64,000 nt of DNA from Apteryx mantelli (lineage: Eukaryota; Chordata; Aves; Apterygiformes; Apterygidae): NCBI RefSeq assembly GCF_036417845.1, contig NC_090011.1:1240001-1304000 (forward strand), written 5' to 3'. The notes under the pieces are model-generated. The model made no database searches, was not told where the DNA came from, and saw only the letters and a list, made by a program, of their open reading frames with translations. Positions 25,701 through 35,999 of this stretch are shown one piece after another (the first letter of the stretch is position 1; every line of letters begins with the position of its first letter). The translations under genes were made by a program, and so were the position numbers.

Positions 25701-26553
25701 GCCAGCATAGACGTGGACTAGTCGATGGAGGCTGTCATCTTGTGTAGAGTATTAAAAGCTTTGAGGAGTGCTTCCCCAGTGCATCATGTAACCCGTGCAC
25801 CAGCAGTTTCTAACCGCCCTTCTCCTTTCCTGTGCAGCGCACCTTCAAGGACAGATAGGTGAGTGCCCTCGAGCATGTGAGAGAGGTTCCTTGTCCAATG
25901 AGCAAAGATGGGAATGGGGTGATCCTTGTGTCCGTAGGCAAAGCCCTTCTTCCCGCTAGCCAGAAACAGAGCCTGCTACTTGCAAGGTGTCCCTTGTTTG
26001 GCGCCCTTTGACGCCAGCTGCCAAGGGCTTTCCCAGGGCAGGTCTTGGTGTCAGCACACACCTGGACTAGTCAGTGGAGGCGGTTGTCTTCCCACGGCAA
26101 TCAAAACCTTTCCACAGTGCCGATTTAAGGGCTTTCCTCCTAGTGCCTGTGCTTCAGGCTAAGCACTGCTGCCTGATCGCAAGTGTCTGCAAAGGACGAG
26201 AGGAGCCCCTGGGGACCCCAGACTGGGCGGGCAGAGGAGGTGCTGTTCTGCTGAAGGGCATCCCTCATGGAGCCAGGCTGTACTCTTCCTGGCGCGGGGA
26301 GAACAAACCAACAGCTCTCCCCAACAACATCACAGCCACCGAGGAGTCTTTGCTAACTGCCTGTGCCCTTCTGTTGTAGAATGGCTGCAGGAGGAAAAGG
26401 GTAAGTTCCCTCTGATGCCTGAGAAATTCCCCTTGCAGAGAGACAGCGAGTGTCCTTGCAAGAGGGCCCTGCCGCTGTCCATGGGCCTCCTAAGTGGGAG
26501 GCCAGAAAAAAGGCCATTCTTCAGAAGGCTCTCTCGCCAAAAGATTGACACCC

Positions 26554-26588
<35 letters not shown>

Positions 26589-29500
26589 CTTTCCACTTCC
26601 CTTTACCTTTTACAGACCAACTGCTGAAAGAAAACAGTAAGTGACCAGTCTTTATGGTACTTCTTCAGAAGCACTGAACTGCTGGGCTATCTTGGGGCAC
26701 CTGCTCAGCTCAGGAAAGCCTCCTGGCCTCACCCAGTGGTGCAGGGACACATGGTGTTGTGATAATGAAGGCCCTGTAGAAAGCAAAGGCCATTACGTCA
26801 AAGGATCTGCTTGGGCCCAAGGCTGAGATGTTCATCCTGGAGTCCCTGGGGTGCAGAATGCGGACCGGGAAGAGAGCTGCAACAAGGCAAAGGGAGAAGT
26901 CAGCAAACGCCTGCGTGGGGAGACACAGCACAGTCTGAGCGCATAGGGCTTCTCTTTGCTAAGTGCCTTTTCCCTTCCTTTTGTAGCTCAGCTGAAAGAA
27001 GAAAACGGTAAGTGGTGTGCGCTGCCTGGGACATGGGCCTTGTGGAGAGGTCACATGGCGAGAGGGTGTTGTTGGCATCCAGAGGACCAGGGTTTCTTGG
27101 GACAGGCAAGGAGCCCCTCATTGTGAGCAGGAGTGGAGCTGCTGCCCCTGTGCAGGCTGCCCAGCGGAGGTCTTCCTCTTTAGCTGCAGCCTGCCCGGCG
27201 GGCTTGCCTGAGGAACAGGAGCATGTGGGAGGCAGGCAGAGAGGGACGGAAGGCAGACCTGGAATGAGGCGCGAGCAAAGGAAGCAGGGAAGAAGGTGAG
27301 GAGAGCAGGAAGCGATAAGCAGGGCCAGAAGGAGGGAAGGAAGCCATTAAGGCTGAGTGGAAGAGAAGGGAAGGGTGGAGGTGTGGCAGGGCATCAGGGC
27401 ATGAGGAAGGGCTTGCAGAAGGCAGGCTGGAGGGAGGGAAGGATGGGTGATAGGACGGAAGGAAGGGTGGAAAGAAGAACAGAATGAAGAATGGAAGGAA
27501 GGAGGGAAGCAAGCAAGCAAGGAAGCTAGGAGAAAGCATGAAGGGAGGAAGGATTTAAAAAGGTTTTGTATGGATTGAGGGAAGGCGGGAGAAGGGGATT
27601 AGACGGGCTAAAGACGGGAATGACAGAGAGGAGAAACTGAGAGCAGGAGCACTCTGAATGCTCCTGTGAGCACCACTGAGCTCATGTGGGCTCTCTGCCT
27701 CAGCTAGGGCATGCACAGCGGTGGCCTTTGTTTAGCTGTGTGAGCCCAGGTGCCAGGGGTCTTCCCCGGCCAGGGCTGCACAGCAGCACAGTGCTGGACT
27801 AGTTGCCGAAGGCTGCCACCTTCTCCCGAGAATCATAACCCTACCAGGGCACTCCTGAGCGCTTTGTGCAATCCCTCCCCCGGCAGTTTGTAATGGCCCT
27901 TCTGCTTTCTTTTGCAGGGCAACTGCAAGGACAGCTAGGTGAGTGCTTCCTGGCGTGTGAGAGAGGCTCCTAGTTGCTGGAGGGGAAAGTGGGAATGGGG
28001 AGCACCGTGTGACCATGGGGCCAGCCCTTGGCCCTGCCAGTTCACAAAGGAAGCCTGCTGCTTGCCTCCCAAGCTGTCCCTTGTCCGCCTGGCCTCCGCT
28101 GCCGCGATGGTCCTTGCGGGCTGGCGTGAGCAGGCAGCAGGAAAGGAGGAGGGAAGGAAGTGTATGAGGTGGACTGTCAGGGCAGGGCAGGTCTGAAGGG
28201 TGGAGATGAGGAGGGTAGGACGGAGGGAAGTCGCTTAGGTGGTGGATGAATGGAATGGAGGATGGTAGGAGGGAAGAGAGGTAAGAGGGAAGGAAGGGAG
28301 ATAAGTGGGAGGGAAGGGAGGGGAGAAGGAAGAGGGGTGGGAGGAATGAAGGGAAAGAAGGAGGAGAAAGGTCCATCAGCCTTGAAGGAAGGGAGGACTG
28401 GAGGATGGAAGGGGGGAAACAGAGGTATGAGAGAATGGAGGAAGGGAGGGTGGTAGGAATATGAACATTCCTGCAAAGAAAAGTCAGCCTGGGTGAGCTC
28501 TCTTTGGCCTGGGTGTTCCTCCACAGCAGAGTCCCTTGTTCCGACCCCTTTAACCCCGGCCACCAAGGGGTTTCCCAGGGCAGGTCTTGATGTCCCCACA
28601 GACCTGGACTAGTCAATGGAGGCAGTTGTCTTCCCACGGCAATCAAAACCTTTCCCCAGTGCCCATTTCAGGGCTTTCTTCCTAGTGCCTGTGCTTCAGG
28701 CTAGGCACTGTTGCCTGATGGCGAGGGTCTGCAAAGGGTGAGAGGAGCCCCTGGGGACCCCAGACTGGGCGGGCAGAGGAGGTGCTGTTCTGCTGAAGGG
28801 CATCCCTCATGGAGCCAGGCTGTGCTCTTCCCAGCTCGGGGAGAACAAAGCAACAGCTCTCCCCAACAACATCACAGCTGCTGAAGAGAACTTCTTTGCT
28901 AACTGCCTCTGCCTTTGTGTTGTAGAACGGCTGCAGGAGGAAAAGGGTAAGTTCCCTCTGATGCCTGAGAAATTCCCCTTGCAGAGAGACAGCGAGTGTC
29001 CTTGCAAGAGGACCCTGCCGCTGTCCATGGGCCTTCTAAGCAGGAGGGCAGAAACACTGGCATTCTTCAGAAGGCTCTCTCACCAAAACACTGACACCTC
29101 TCTCTCTCTCTCTCTCTTTCTCTCTCGCTCTCTCTCTCATTTTCATTCCCTTTGCCTTTTACAGACCGACTGCTGAAAGAACACAGTAAGTGACCTTTGC
29201 TTTCTGGTACTTCTTTGGCAACCGTGACCTGCTGAGACCTCCTTGGGGTACCTGCTCATCTCAGGAAAGCCTCCTGGCCTCCCCCAGTTATGTAGGGACA
29301 CATGGTGTTAAGATAATCCAGGCCCTGTAGAAAGGAAAGGCCATTACGTCAAAGGATCTCCTTGGGACCAAGGCTGAGAGGTTGCTCCTCGAGTGCCCGG
29401 GGTGCACAACGAGGACTGGGAAGAGTGCTGCAATGAGGGGAAGGGAGAAGTCAGCAAAGGCCTGGGTGGGGAGCTGTGGTGGGCTCTGAGGCGCAGTGGC

Positions 29501-32320
29501 CTGTCTTTGCTAAGTGCCTTTTGCCTTCCTTTTGTAGCTCAGGTGAAAGAAGAAAAAGGTAAGTGGTCTGCGCTGCCTGGGACACGGGCCTTGTGGGGAG
29601 GTCCTGTGGCGAGAGGGAGTTGCGGGCGTCCAAAGCCGCGGGGCTTCTTGGGGCAGGCAAGGAGCCCCTTGTTGTGAGCAGGAGTGGAGCTGCTGCCCCT
29701 GTGCAGGCTGCCCAGCGGAGGTCTCCCTCTTTAGCTGCAGCCTGCCCGGCGGGCTTGCCTGAGGAACAGGAGCATGTGGGAGGCAGGCAGAGAGGGCCAG
29801 AAGGCAGACCTGGAATGAGGCGTGAGCAAAGGAAGCAAGGAAGAAGGTGAGGAGAGCAGGAAGCGATAAGCAGGTAGGAGGGAGGGAGTCAGGAAGGAAG
29901 ATATGATAGAGAGGAAAGAGAAGAAATTTTATGAAGGTTTTAAGGAAGGAAGACAAGATGGAAGGTGGAAAGATGGAATTTAGAGAATATAGGAAGTGAG
30001 GGATATGTCAATGTTCACATTCCTGTGAGGAAAATTATCTCGTTTGGGCTCTCTTTGACTTGGGTGTGTTTCCACATTTGTGTCCTTTGCTTAGCTGCAT
30101 GACCCCAGGTGACAAGGGGTTTTGCAATTTAGGACTTGGTATCAGCCCAGTGCTGCACTAGTCAATGGAGGCTGTCATCTTTCTAGACTAATAAAAAGCT
30201 TTGCAGAGTGCTCCCGCAGTGCTTCATGCATTCCGTCTAACAGCAGTTTGTTTCCACACCTCTCCTTTGCTTTGCACGGCAACTTCACGGACGGATACGT
30301 GAGTGCTCTCTGGTGTGCAAGAGGCTCCATGTGCCTAGAACCAAGAATGGGAATGTGGAGAAATGGGAGTGCTAAGGAGATTTGTAGTTAATTAGATGAA
30401 AGAATCTCATTGGGTGTGTGGATGAGTGGTCAATCCTGAGTCCTCAAGAGCCATCGAAATGGCAGCGGGAACTTGATTTGCTACAATGTGGCCTGGAAGG
30501 TCATTTTGATTGCCCCTTTTTGGACAGCCTGAGAGTCTCTCTCCAGAGACAGTTTTTTTTCTCCCTTTTTCTCTGTCTGCTCTCTGTTATGCCAGGGACC
30601 ACATCCTCTCTCCTCCTCCTCCTCCTTTTCAGGGGTCATGTGTGTGTGAAAGGTTTCTCAAAGAGCAATCTCCCGAGTCACCCAAAGGATTTCCCTCTCT
30701 GGAGGATTACCGGGGCTTCTGATGTGTTGTCTCACCTGCAGAACCAAGACATTTCTGCAGAAGAGCATGCTCTTCTGATTGGCAGCATGGATCATGCATT
30801 ATCATGCTGCAGACAAGGCCTTCTTCTCACATCCACTTATTGCCTCCTTTATTCATTTTCCTACAGAGTTTTTGAAAATACAGCGTCACAAAGGTAAGAG
30901 AGAAACAAAGAGTCTGATTCCCAGCTCTCAGGGCCTGGACGTATATTTGGAAGTGTTATTTGTCCTACGCAGACAACAATTCAGAGGACAACATCTTTGC
31001 AGCAAGAATTGTTTCTTGAGCCTTCCTTCAACATGTTCTGCCCAAGACCCTCCACAAGCCTGTGTTAGAGCAGCTGGCATTTCAAGCAGCATTATGTCTT
31101 CTCAGAAGAAAAGGGCAGGTTTTAGGAAGAATGAGAGGCTCATTTCAGGGAGGTCAGCTGGAACATTTCTACTGGATCTGTTGCTGAGCATTCCTTGCTG
31201 AGCAGTGCACAGCTGAGGATGGGTAGGGATCAGCAGCTGGCACTCTGCTGCCTGCAAAGGCTGATTCAAGAAGTATCCCAGCAGCCCCCTGGCCTGCTTA
31301 GGCCATGCAGTCTTGGCCAGCCTGACTCATCCCCAAACTCAGGCAAACAGCTGATGTGATTCTGGTTCTGCCCAAAGAGGTTGTGTGTGTGGAGGCATGG
31401 TTCTATTCCTCAGCTCACCTCTGCAGAGTCTCAGTGATGAAGGAAAAGGCTGGCAATCCCCTTACATTCCTTCTTGGTACTACTTGCATTTCCAGCAGAG
31501 TGTCTCTGAGTAGCCATCTGTTTGATGCCTGCTGGCTGCTCTCTCAGCACAACATAGACGAGAGCAAGGGACACGATAGATCTGGGAAGGCAATGGTTGG
31601 AGGTCACCTGTAACAGGAGGCCAACTAGGGAGCATGGAAGAGGAGGCAGAGGGAGGGCAAGGGAAGAGGCATATGGGGACACAGGGTCGAAAGTTTCAGA
31701 AAAGCAGCCCTCATGGTTTTTGATACTGAAGGAATGACTTGGTCTTTGCAGTGGATGTCTCCCTGGACGCTGACACAGCTCATCCAAGGCTGGAGGTGTC
31801 TCAAGATGGGAAGAGGGTGTCAGATACTGGCACTGCCATAAAGGTGCCCAGGACAGAGAAGAGATTTGATTCCCACACTTTCCTTTTGGCAAAGGAAGGC
31901 TACACATCTGGGAAATACTACTGGGAAGTGGATGTTGGAAAGAGAAGAAACTGGGACGTGGGCATTGCCCGGGAGTCTGTGACTCGCAAAGGGACACTGA
32001 CTCTGTCCCCAGAGGAGGGCTTCTGGGTCATAGGGTTAGCAGATGGGCAAGACTATTGGGCCCGCACAGAGCCTTGGACCCGCTTGGTTGTGAGTGGGAA
32101 ACCCAGAAAGATTGGGATCTTCCTGGATGTCTCAGCCAAGAAGCTGTCATTCTTTAATGTCAGCAAGAAAACAGCCATGTACACTTTCACCCTTGGTGGA
32201 GAGAACAGGCAGGAAGGGAAGTTCTTTCCCTTCTTCTCAACAAGGTCCCCTTCTGCAAAGCCTGACACTGAGCCACTGAAAATAGTCCTGGGGTTTGAGG
32301 AGGACCCTGATGATGAGTAA
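19623..32320 (+). CDS. Butyrophilin/BG-like membrane protein with heptad-exon coiled coil and B30.2 domain, no Ig exon
   Basis: Multi-exon gene read from splice sites. Coding exons: 19623-19713, 21362-21397, 22248-22358, 23455-23478, 23565-23582, 24116-24136, 25056-25076, 25838-25858, 26380-26400, 26616-26636, 26987-27007, 27918-27938, 28926-28946, 29165-29185, 29538-29558, 30867-30893, 31752-32320. All junctions are AG/GT and phase 1; the sum is 1,086 nt, 361 codons plus stop. Layout: signal peptide (1-30), a short linker, a membrane segment (about 48-70), a cytoplasmic coiled coil of heptads (about 80-172), then B30.2 (about 173-361). BTN-family proteins normally have one or two Ig domains outside; none is visible in the 2.5 kb between exons 1 and 3. 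In BTNs the B30.2 domain senses or binds ligands inside the cell and the heptads mediate dimerisation; this product would keep both but lack the outer face. Exon use may vary by alternative splicing, since every small exon can be skipped in frame. Confidence 0.82.
21362..21397 (+). CDS. Exon 2 (tentative): 36-nt linker exon
   Basis: 36 nt, phase 1 at both ends, bounded by ttaaag and gtaaga. It codes a polar linker (GVKGQTSNVDKQ). The acceptor has a poor pyrimidine tract, so the exon may be weak or spurious; leaving it out keeps the frame. Confidence 0.4.
22248..22358 (+). CDS. Exon 3: transmembrane exon
   Basis: 111 nt, phase 1-1, between ctttcag and gtaaga. It codes 37 residues with a hydrophobic span starting LIVLTTLASLNLL and ending before the basic stop-transfer CKPKQK. 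This is the standard position and size of a BTN/BG transmembrane exon. Confidence 0.85.
23455..23478 (+). CDS. Exon 4: 24-nt cytoplasmic exon
   Basis: Bounded by a long pyrimidine tract with ccttcaag and by gtaata. 24 nt in phase 1, coding about DAFRNMEE. Eight residues rather than seven, so it starts rather than continues the heptad phase. Confidence 0.6.
23565..23582 (+). CDS. Exon 5: 18-nt cytoplasmic exon
   Basis: 18 nt in phase 1 between tttgcag and gtaaaa, coding about GRSSAG. It is not heptad-like and probably forms a flexible turn. Confidence 0.5.
24116..24136 (+). CDS. Heptad exon 1 (VPLLAED)
   Basis: 21 nt, phase 1, bounded by gttttgcag and gtaagt. It is the most divergent of the set and the first true 7-residue exon. 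Confidence 0.75.
25056..25076 (+). CDS. Heptad exon 2 (GRLHGQL)
   Basis: 21 nt, phase 1, after ctttgtag, before gtgagt. First exon of the five-type cassette that recurs through the window (type A, GQLQxQL). Confidence 0.85.
   Translation, partial: DDCMDS
25262..25570 (+). repeat. Intronic purine-rich tract
   Basis: About 300 bases almost free of pyrimidines on the + strand (ggaagg, gaaagg and gagaagg units) in the intron after the type A exon. The same tract follows each type A exon elsewhere. Confidence 0.8.
25838..25858 (+). CDS. Heptad exon 3 (AHLQGQI)
   Basis: 21 nt, phase 1, after cctgtgcag, before gtgagt. Type B of the cassette (GQLQGQI elsewhere); the initial G is replaced by A. Confidence 0.85.
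   Translation, partial: RTFKDR
26380..26400 (+). CDS. Heptad exon 4 (EWLQEEK)
   Basis: 21 nt, phase 1, after ctgttgtag, before gtaagt. Type C (ERLQEEK); Trp replaces Arg at position two. Confidence 0.85.
26552..26590 (+). repeat. (CT)n tract in the acceptor region of the next heptad exon
   Basis: A CT dinucleotide run about 25-65 bases upstream of the AG at 26614-26615, extending the polypyrimidine tract of the type D exon. Confidence 0.85.
26616..26636 (+). CDS. Heptad exon 5 (DQLLKEN)
   Basis: 21 nt, phase 1, after cttttacag, before gtaagt. Type D (DRLLKEH). Its last base is A, making the next codon ACT (Thr). Confidence 0.85.
26987..27007 (+). CDS. Heptad exon 6 (TQLKEEN)
   Basis: 21 nt, phase 1, after ccttttgtag, before gtaagt. 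Type E (xQVKEEK). Closes the first A-E cassette of the gene. Confidence 0.85.
27225..27545 (+). repeat. Intronic purine-rich tract
   Basis: Purine-rich (gaagg, ggagg, gcaagcaagg units) stretch in the intron after the type E exon. The matching position after other type E exons also carries such a tract. Confidence 0.75.
27918..27938 (+). CDS. Heptad exon 7 (GQLQGQL)
   Basis: 21 nt, phase 1, after ttttgcag, before gtgagt. Type A; opens the second cassette. No type B exon follows in this cassette. Confidence 0.85.
   Translation, partial: GNCKDS
28140..28460 (+). repeat. Intronic purine-rich tract
   Basis: Homologous to the tract at 25262-25570, at the same place after a type A exon, which shows that the cassette was duplicated with its introns. 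Confidence 0.8.
28926..28946 (+). CDS. Heptad exon 8 (ERLQEEK)
   Basis: 21 nt, phase 1, after gtgttgtag, before gtaagt. Type C. Confidence 0.85.
29099..29138 (+). repeat. (CT)n tract before the type D exon
   Basis: CT-rich run about 25-65 bases upstream of the acceptor at 29164, as seen before the type D exon at 26616. Confidence 0.8.
29165..29185 (+). CDS. Heptad exon 9 (DRLLKEH)
   Basis: 21 nt, phase 1, after cttttacag, before gtaagt. Type D. Confidence 0.85.
29538..29558 (+). CDS. Heptad exon 10 (TQVKEEK)
   Basis: 21 nt, phase 1, after ccttttgtag, before gtaagt. Type E; last intact 21-nt exon of the SPRY gene. Confidence 0.85.
29815..30000 (+). repeat. Intronic purine-rich tract
   Basis: Shorter and more degraded version of the tract following type E exons. 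Confidence 0.65.
30278..30298 (+). pseudogene. Dead heptad exon (GQLHGRI), acceptor lost
   Basis: A 21-nt segment aligned to the type A/B exons, with a good donor (gtgagt at 30299). The acceptor reads tttgcac where all paralogues have tttgcag, so it should not be spliced. The coding part is still free of stops in phase 1. Confidence 0.65.
30867..30893 (+). CDS. 27-nt exon before B30.2 (EFLKIQRHK)
   Basis: 27 nt, phase 1, after ttcctacag, before gtaaga. Nine residues. BTN genes commonly have a slightly longer small exon just before the B30.2 exon. Confidence 0.75.
31752..32320 (+). CDS. B30.2 (PRY-SPRY) exon, C-terminal domain
   Basis: One 569-nt exon after ggtctttgcag, entering in phase 1 and ending in TAA, codes 189 residues. 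The PRY part opens with VSLDADTAHP (LDP motif as LDA) and includes SGKYYWEVDV (WEV motif). The SPRY part includes IGIFLDVSAKKLSFFN (LDYE motif as LDVS) and FPFFS. Length and order are those of a butyrophilin/TRIM B30.2 domain. The tail is acidic (EEDPDDE). No stop or frameshift: this domain is intact. Confidence 0.95.
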
Positions 32321-32995
32321 CTGGATTACTGAGAGGGAGATGCAGGAGGAGACTGCACTCCTGTCAGACAGCCCCCACGTTTGTGCCCTCCAATCCAAGC
32401 TCTACAGCACATTCCTACCAGACACTCCCATCACTGCTTGCTAGTCCTTCAGTGAGCCAGGCAAGAAGGAGAAGCCCTTGAGGGCAGGCCGCACATGCAG
32501 TGTGCAGAGAGAACCTTCAGTTGTATTTGAACACTTAGGCAAGGAGTGAAGTGTCTCCTCAGGGCAGGAAGTGAAAGGACTTTTTTTAATAGTGCAGAGC
32601 ATCTTTCATCTTGAGTCCTTGCTGGTATGTTTTTTTCCCACATCAGTCTCTCAAAATGGAAGTAAATATCAATGAGGTGTATTTGCCTGAATATAGAGCA
32701 CTGTTATGGGATGGGAAAACTTTCTGATGACCTTGAACACACTTCTCCAGAACATCTCAGACTTGGACGTCGAAATTTTCATCAGTCATGTCAGGTCCCT
32801 TCTACGGCAGTTCAGAGAAGCAGGCACCTCTAGAAGGCAATTTACCTGACCTGTTATCCATTCCATTTCTGGACTTGCAGGAATTGCCTTCTGAATGTTG
32901 CCATTTCTCCAGAGGCCTCCTGGGGCAATGAGGGTGAGTCAGTAATTCTTAGAGATCTAAATTGTTGGAGATTAAGCTTTATCCATTGCTTTGTA

Positions 32996-33001
32996 AATAA
33001 A
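32996..33001 (+). terminator. Poly(A) signal of the SPRY gene
   Basis: AATAAA about 675 bases after the stop codon, in an otherwise non-coding 3'UTR-like stretch. It is the first canonical hexamer I found downstream. Confidence 0.5.
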
Positions 33002-33539
33002 TTAGATCCACTTTTTTCTGCAGCTACAGAACATAGATCAATTGGGCACTCACAGTTTCTCCTACTGAAGCTTTGTACAAAATAGTTCAATGTTCATTTG
33101 AAAATGATGTGGAAGCCAGTCCTATCCTTCTCATTTGGGTATGTAGACTTAACAATGTGCAAAGGGATTTACAGTGATTGAGTGTTCTCCCCTTCCTAGA
33201 GAGTGAGGACTGGCTGAATTCACCTGTCAGAATCAAGGTAGCTTAGCTTCCCAGTTCAGTTAGTGCACTCTAGACCACTCCTGTCTTTCTGCCATTTCTG
33301 TCTGCATGTTGTCAGTCACTTGACTAGAGCTCTCCTTGCTGAAATGGTACTGAAATCCTGACTATAGAAGATCAGACCTTCAGAGGTATTTTCCACAGTC
33401 CCGGAACTGGAAAAAAATAGCTTTTCTGCCCCAATTCCCAGCCTATAATTCTACCCTGAGGCTACAAGGATTCACATCAAAGCTACGTGACCTCTTGCTC
33501 AGAGGCCTTCCAGGGGTCGATGCAGTGTTAACAATTTTC

Positions 33540-33775
33540 TTGCATAGGGCTGAGAGATGGCAGAGACTACTGTAGTCCTGCTTATACCTTCGGACACACT
33601 GGAAAGTGAGAGGAGAACCATGCAAGACTGCAGGACATTTGGATGCATCCTCAAGAATGTTGTCATTTTCTAATGCCTACACAAAGTCTCTCCTGTACAG
33701 TTTTCCAAATAGACCCTGGCAGAATGAGAGCAGCTTTCCCATCCTCTCTGTTGGGGGCTACTGCTGGTAAGACAA
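33540..33775 (+). pseudogene. Decayed second B30.2 exon fragment
   Basis: Short pieces in different frames resemble the intact B30.2 exon in the same order: GLRDGRDY matches GLADGQDY, then a segment with LDASSRMLSFSN matches the LDVSAKKLSFFN region, then SFPILS. Frameshifts and stops make it non-functional. It implies an older tandem duplication of the SPRY end of the gene. Confidence 0.5.
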
Positions 33776-35929
33776 CAGATCACAATGCACTGGCAGTATC
33801 ATGATCAGCTGAGGAGGCACCAGACACACAGTCAAATGCCAGAATGCTGGAGGTGGGCTCCTGTTCTCAAACCTAATTCCCTGCAGAAAGTGAAGGCAAA
33901 GTGGCCGGAGATCCTCTGTCTCATTAAGCATTGCAAATCCCACTATCCTCAGGAAGGTGAGAAACAGTATTTCAATAAAAGCTCAACTTTTTTAGAAGGC
34001 AGTCCTCCAATCATGAAATACATTCAGAAGTACTGAAATGAAGACACACACAGCAATAATGGTGAGCAAAGAACTGAAGACTGTGGGAATGAAAATCTTG
34101 AGAAGCATTTGATGAAAGCTTTTGACAAAAAAACCTCATAAATATGGATTGGAAGGTTGGAGGATACAGATATCAAACCAAGCACAAAAACTCTTTTCCT
34201 TTTAGCTTTTCAGATGTGGTTTATGCCTACTGCTAATTGCACAAATCCAAGTATGATAATTTTGGTATATAATTTCATGCAATTCGGATTTTACATAAGA
34301 ATAAATGTTTTCCTTTTTGTTGTTGTTTGTCAACATACTTTATTATTTTCCTATTTCCTTTATTTATATTTTAAATGTATAAAGGATTCAGGATGCCTTT
34401 AACACTCGTACAGATGAGGAAACTGAACTCTGGCCGGCTCCTCTGATCCCAATGATCCAGAGTGCAGGCTTACTCCACCCATTCAGAGAAAACCGAACCT
34501 AAAATAACTTGAGCGTTATGAGAGGTATCTGTCAAAACCTCATGTAAAACCAAACTCCTGTGCAGCATAGTGCACTTGTGGGCAGGCACTCATGGGAGGG
34601 CCTGCAGGGTACGGTGGCCTCATCAGGGCGGCTGGCAGTTCTGACAGCTTCTTTGCTAACAGCCCAGAAGGTCTTTGGCAGCAGTGCATTTCCCCTTATG
34701 AATCTCACCATTGATATTGGGAGTTATGGCCCTATCCAAGCTGTCCCTGAGGCTGTGGGGCACAGCATCTAGAAGACCTTGCGGACCCTTCCCCTCCTAA
34801 GTCTGACTGTCAAGTACCAGTCAAGAATCGGTCCTCAATACATTCCAGAAATCTCCTGTACTTTGCATGTGAATGGCTGCTCTTTAACCTCACCCGTGAG
34901 CTCTTTATGAGGCTCATTACCAGCTACTGAGGCTGAAGTTCACAGCACTTCAGGCTGCCTGTATTATTTACTTTACTCACATATCTCAGAAAGTCTGAGG
35001 TCAGTGGGATGGGCAACCCTAGATAATCTCTGCTGGTCTGTTTGCAATAACTAGTCCCAGAGTATTCACCCCCACCTTCATTTCCTAAGTTTTGTTAGAA
35101 GTGTCCCCCAACTCTCAAGTCAAAACTATGGTAGCTAAGAGACATCTCCCCCTCTGTCCTCCATTTCCATGGATCTCTGCTGTGTGTTCTTGTGCTCTAG
35201 AGATCTGGTTTTCCCAGTACATTTATGCCCAGGGCTTGGCACTGCTCTAATCCCTGTATGGATTTTAGGTTTGAGTGTTGCAAGAAAAGAGATGCACAGA
35301 AACTGTAAATGAACAGGTCAGTGAGAAGCTTCAGGAAGTACAAGCTCTCGGTGATGGAAGAGGAAACATTTGGGTGGGCTGGGGATGGGACACTTTCCTT
35401 TCAGGCCTGTTCCTAGCCACTTCACCTGCTCTAGCTCCCTGCCAACACAAAGCAGTAGAAGATACTTCTCCCCTCCACTGTGGGTGGAGATCTATGAACA
35501 CAGAAGGGATCACACAAACAGATTCTGTCTGATTTCTGAAGATGCTTCATTGTGTCCTCTAAGACTGGTGCAAAGCAAGTGCCTGCTTAAGCCTCACATC
35601 GTTGGTCCTATAGCTCCTTCTGTTCCCAGAGGATCCTGCTGGGGCATTTCAGGCTCTTCTCACTGCATTTGTGTTTGAGCCATGCATCATTTACTTCTTC
35701 CAAGCACTTTACCTTGCACTGTCTTACATGCTTTGCATCATGAAACATTAGTTATGAGGCCTGTGACAATTCTCTTGTGCTTTAGTGAAAACTTGAGGGA
35801 GGAATCAGGAGAAAGAAGCATCATATCTTTCAGACGTGGGGATGAGGTTCAGTCACCATTCAGTCTCTTCTTCCTTTAACACTACTTTAATTTTTCTTGA
35901 TGACCTTGGTTCTTTTCCTATTTTTACAG
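33776..35929. other. Non-coding stretch, one repeat copy
   Basis: No exon supported. It is AT-rich in 34000-34400. The third copy of the dispersed repeat (ctatccaagctgtccctgagg) is at about 34729-34757. Confidence 0.4.
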
Positions 35930-35999
35930 ATCCAGATGGGAAACCATGTGCAAAACTAAGGCAAAAGCTTCAGGGAAGGATGTCTGTCAGCCCTAGTAG
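35930..35999 (+). other. Possible 70-nt exon, unconfirmed
   Basis: After a strong acceptor (ctatttttacag) comes a 70-nt stretch open only in phase 1, then gtacca. It would code a basic segment (KLRQKLQGR). 70 nt changes the phase from 1 to 2, which does not fit the next candidate exon at 38176. It may be an exon fragment or chance. Confidence 0.25.

Noticed and set aside
26150-26170. Possible extra heptad exon after cctcctag (also near 28683)
   Set aside because: The segment is not 21 nt to a valid donor and lacks GT at the expected place; treated as intron.
27180-28646. Long minus-strand frames rich in Ser, Pro, Leu and Phe
   Set aside because: They are the antisense of the purine tracts, which lack stop codons on that strand.
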